Assembly: GCA_030867875.1 (NCBI GenBank)
Contig: JAOWCC010001589.1
Location: forward strand, 149,145,745-149,209,744
DNA: 64,000 nt
Reading direction: 5' to 3'
From: Actinernus sp. WN-2022
Taxonomy: Eukaryota > Cnidaria > Anthozoa > Actiniaria > Actinernidae
Below the pieces are notes generated by a model that did no database searches, had not been told where the DNA came from, and was given only the letters and a program-made list of their open reading frames with translations. Below are positions 62,317 to 64,000 of the stretch, piece after piece (the stretch's first letter is position 1; the number at the start of each line of letters is the position of its first letter). A program made the position numbers and the translations under genes.

Positions 62317-63998
62317 ATCTTACGCAGGACGTGGGATACTTTGGAGAAGGCGGTTTGGAGGGTGGGTCGGGGCATTCGAGTAAAGTAGATATCGACGCGG
62401 GAAGGTCTTTAACACATCGGATTACGCCTGTTTCATCGGCGTCCAATCTAAAGGTCGTAAAATCATATTCGAAAAAAATTCCTAATAACAATGAGACAAT
62501 AATAAACAAGGTGTACCTTTGTTATGCTAAAAAAGATAACACAACAACTATTCCCTCGGCTGGCATTGCATACTAAATGCTAAAGAGCGGATATAGGTGC
62601 GTATCTTTAATGACTGTGGTTATATCTTTACCTTATTTGTGGCTTCTCGTCATCCACACGACACTTCTGATAAATTGCCATAGCCGTTCCATGCAAAGTG
62701 TTGCGTCCGTCATAGGTATCCTCCGCAAAATCTACGTTATCGATCGCAAAGAAAACGTGACGTCCTTGCACTATATCTGGTGGTAGATACAGACCGTTAT
62801 TTTCCTCCATTCGCTTCAATACACTGCCCTCTATTTGCGTCTCTATTCGTAAAAGTCGGTTGTATTCAACAGACATCCCAAATCCGCGAATCATGTTTAC
62901 TAACTCCTTGCTCCGGACCAACTTATGGACTGCGAGGCAACTGCCAACTGTTGCGGCATTTCACGGCTTGACTTAATCACGTTTGATTTCTTGTTGCCAA
63001 TTTGGCGCTCCGTCAGAGACATGGAGATTGTACTCTGTACTAAGCTCATAGCTCGTTTGTGAACTTCTTGGCATTTTTCTTCTGTAGAAAGAGTGAGATT
63101 TGGGCCGTTGATAACCCATCTGAAAAAACAGTATAGTTCTTCGGGGAAATTGTCTTTGGAAAGAGTTTCCAATGATCCTTCAAATACCCACGTTTTGGCC
63201 TTGTTTATGGCCTTTCTCAAATGCAATACTGCATTATACAGTGTCGTCATGTGGTCTTTCATGTCACTGTCCTGCTCTTCTGCAAATTGGACAGCTGCAT
63301 CCCTAGAAGCTTTTATGGTCACTCTTTCCGACTCATTGACCCGTTTTGGCTTATGAAACTCAACGTCGTCAATCTCGCTTTGAATCAGTTGCTTTAGCGC
63401 TTTTCGACTACAGGTCTTATTGTCAACGCCGTTCTCGAAGGACAGTGGAAACATTATTTCCCCAACACTTCTTATGATATCTTATATCAATGGCATGGGC
63501 ATCTGTCAAGTCCACAGCAGTAGAAAGTTTTACCCGTAGCTTATCGTTGCCAGAAATTTCAATGGCATCATGGAGTGACTTACCGGCTGATTTGGTGCTT
63601 ACCGTACTCAGGCTTTCTCTATACCCTGCAGCCTTGTCACAAAAAAAAAACACGTCCCTGTTGTACGGAACTGTTTGTGAGCGAGTGAGTTGAGGAGATG
63701 ATAATTGCGTTTCTTCTAATTTCCTCGGCCTTTTCTCGACTGTACCAGACAGTTCTCTCTCATATTTCCCCCTCAACCTCTTTAGATTCCCAGAATGGGT
63801 TTCCTGGTAGCATCTCCGGTGCCACGAGCCCCCTTTCTCTTTTAACTCCCGTGGGTTAAACGACTTTAGGTTAGACCAAATATCAACGTACTTGGATTCG
63901 CCAGAGCTAGCTCTCAAGCTTATAGCTTTTACAAGTGCTTCATGTGACAACGGATTTTCTGCAATTGGTTCTTCCTTTGAGATTGACAAACCAAACAC
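62317..63998 (-). pseudogene. Large uncharacterised cnidarian-type protein (zinc-binding, DAHAID/WHRRCY), partial and broken
   Basis: The gene enters from the right edge. 63998-63423: SLRASSGESKYVDIWSNLKS, GGSWHRRCYQETHSGNLKRL, then FFFCDKAAGYRESLS and VDLTDAHAIDIRYHKKCW, a probable Cys/His zinc site. After a frame change near 63430: KALKQLIQSEIDDVEF, RVNESERVTIKASRDAAVQ, TWVFEGSLETLSKDNFPEEL, CFFRWVINGPNLTLS, EVHKRAMSLVQSTISMSLTE, SREMPQQLAV. A one-base loss near 62935 leads into VRSKELVNMIRGFGMSVEYN, LYLPPDIVQGRHVFFAIDN, FAEDTYDGRNTLHGTAMAIY. After a gap comes LPASISTLLECPDPPSKPPS. It ends at the Harbinger-3 target duplication. I know the family only as repeated, uncharacterised cnidarian proteins. 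Confidence 0.65.
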
Positions 63999-64000
63999 AA

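Overview
The window looks like a transposon-dense, intron-bearing invertebrate genome, most likely a cnidarian and probably an anthozoan (coral or sea anemone). The reasons are: AT-rich DNA with spliced genes, an interstitial (TTAGGG)n tract, and remnants of families that I associate from memory with anthozoan assemblies (DIRS retroelements, Harbinger, CR1/jockey-like LINEs, alpha-kinase, a zinc-cluster family at 54-55 kb, and a large family with a DAHAID/WHRRCY signature at 62.3-64 kb). The species call is inference. I see no clearly intact single-copy host gene; nearly every coding stretch is a mobile-element gene or a decayed gene.

Layout. 0.76-3.95 kb: a decayed Harbinger element (transposase plus Myb-like gene, 20-bp identical terminal repeats, AAT target duplication). 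5.3-5.9 kb: a LINE reverse-transcriptase fragment. 6.1-6.3 kb: a GGATCC-rich minisatellite. 7.66-10.2 kb: ~77-bp tandem repeats with inverted copies 2.4 kb away (foldback-like). 10.9-11.15 kb: an integrase-like remnant. 12.05-12.96 kb: an alpha-kinase pseudogene with a C2H2 finger. 13.4-18.06 kb: two DIRS retroelements joined at inverted terminal repeats, one with an uninterrupted 447-residue-plus tyrosine recombinase (YR) reading frame.

18-35.3 kb: an interstitial telomere tract, a non-coding block, a broken multi-exon gene I do not recognise (coiled-coil exons of exactly 42 nt at one end, a Myb/SANT-like domain at the other), long non-coding repeats, and a decayed Crypton-like YR gene with C2H2 fingers. 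35.3-51.5 kb: a third DIRS element whose RT gene is cut in two. Its halves lie 12.8 kb apart and join in frame. Between them lie a 281-bp hAT-like MITE and a ~12.47-kb insertion flanked by its own 8-bp direct repeats. The large insertion carries the best-preserved Crypton-like gene (two exons, 805 residues, all YR catalytic positions except the first box-II His), embedded in diverged satellite-like repeats.

52.3-57.7 kb: two LINE fragments, a Crypton-derived domain fragment and a zinc-cluster gene remnant. 58.39-62.31 kb: a better-preserved Harbinger (359-residue transposase with a complete DDE triad; Myb gene broken by one stop and one 7-bp duplication). It is inserted exactly at the target duplication of an older Harbinger end and next to the gene remnant at 62.3-64 kb.

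How the parts relate. Harbinger elements carry a transposase and a Myb-like partner transcribed toward each other. DIRS elements carry gag, RT/RNase H and a YR placed after a splice acceptor. The Crypton-like units share a tandem ~150-bp array of exon-like cassettes upstream of the YR gene and a paralogous ~0.9-1 kb block downstream of a gene, which suggests a large composite YR transposon family. All reading-frame, splice and target-site statements were read by eye; no alignment or database search was run.
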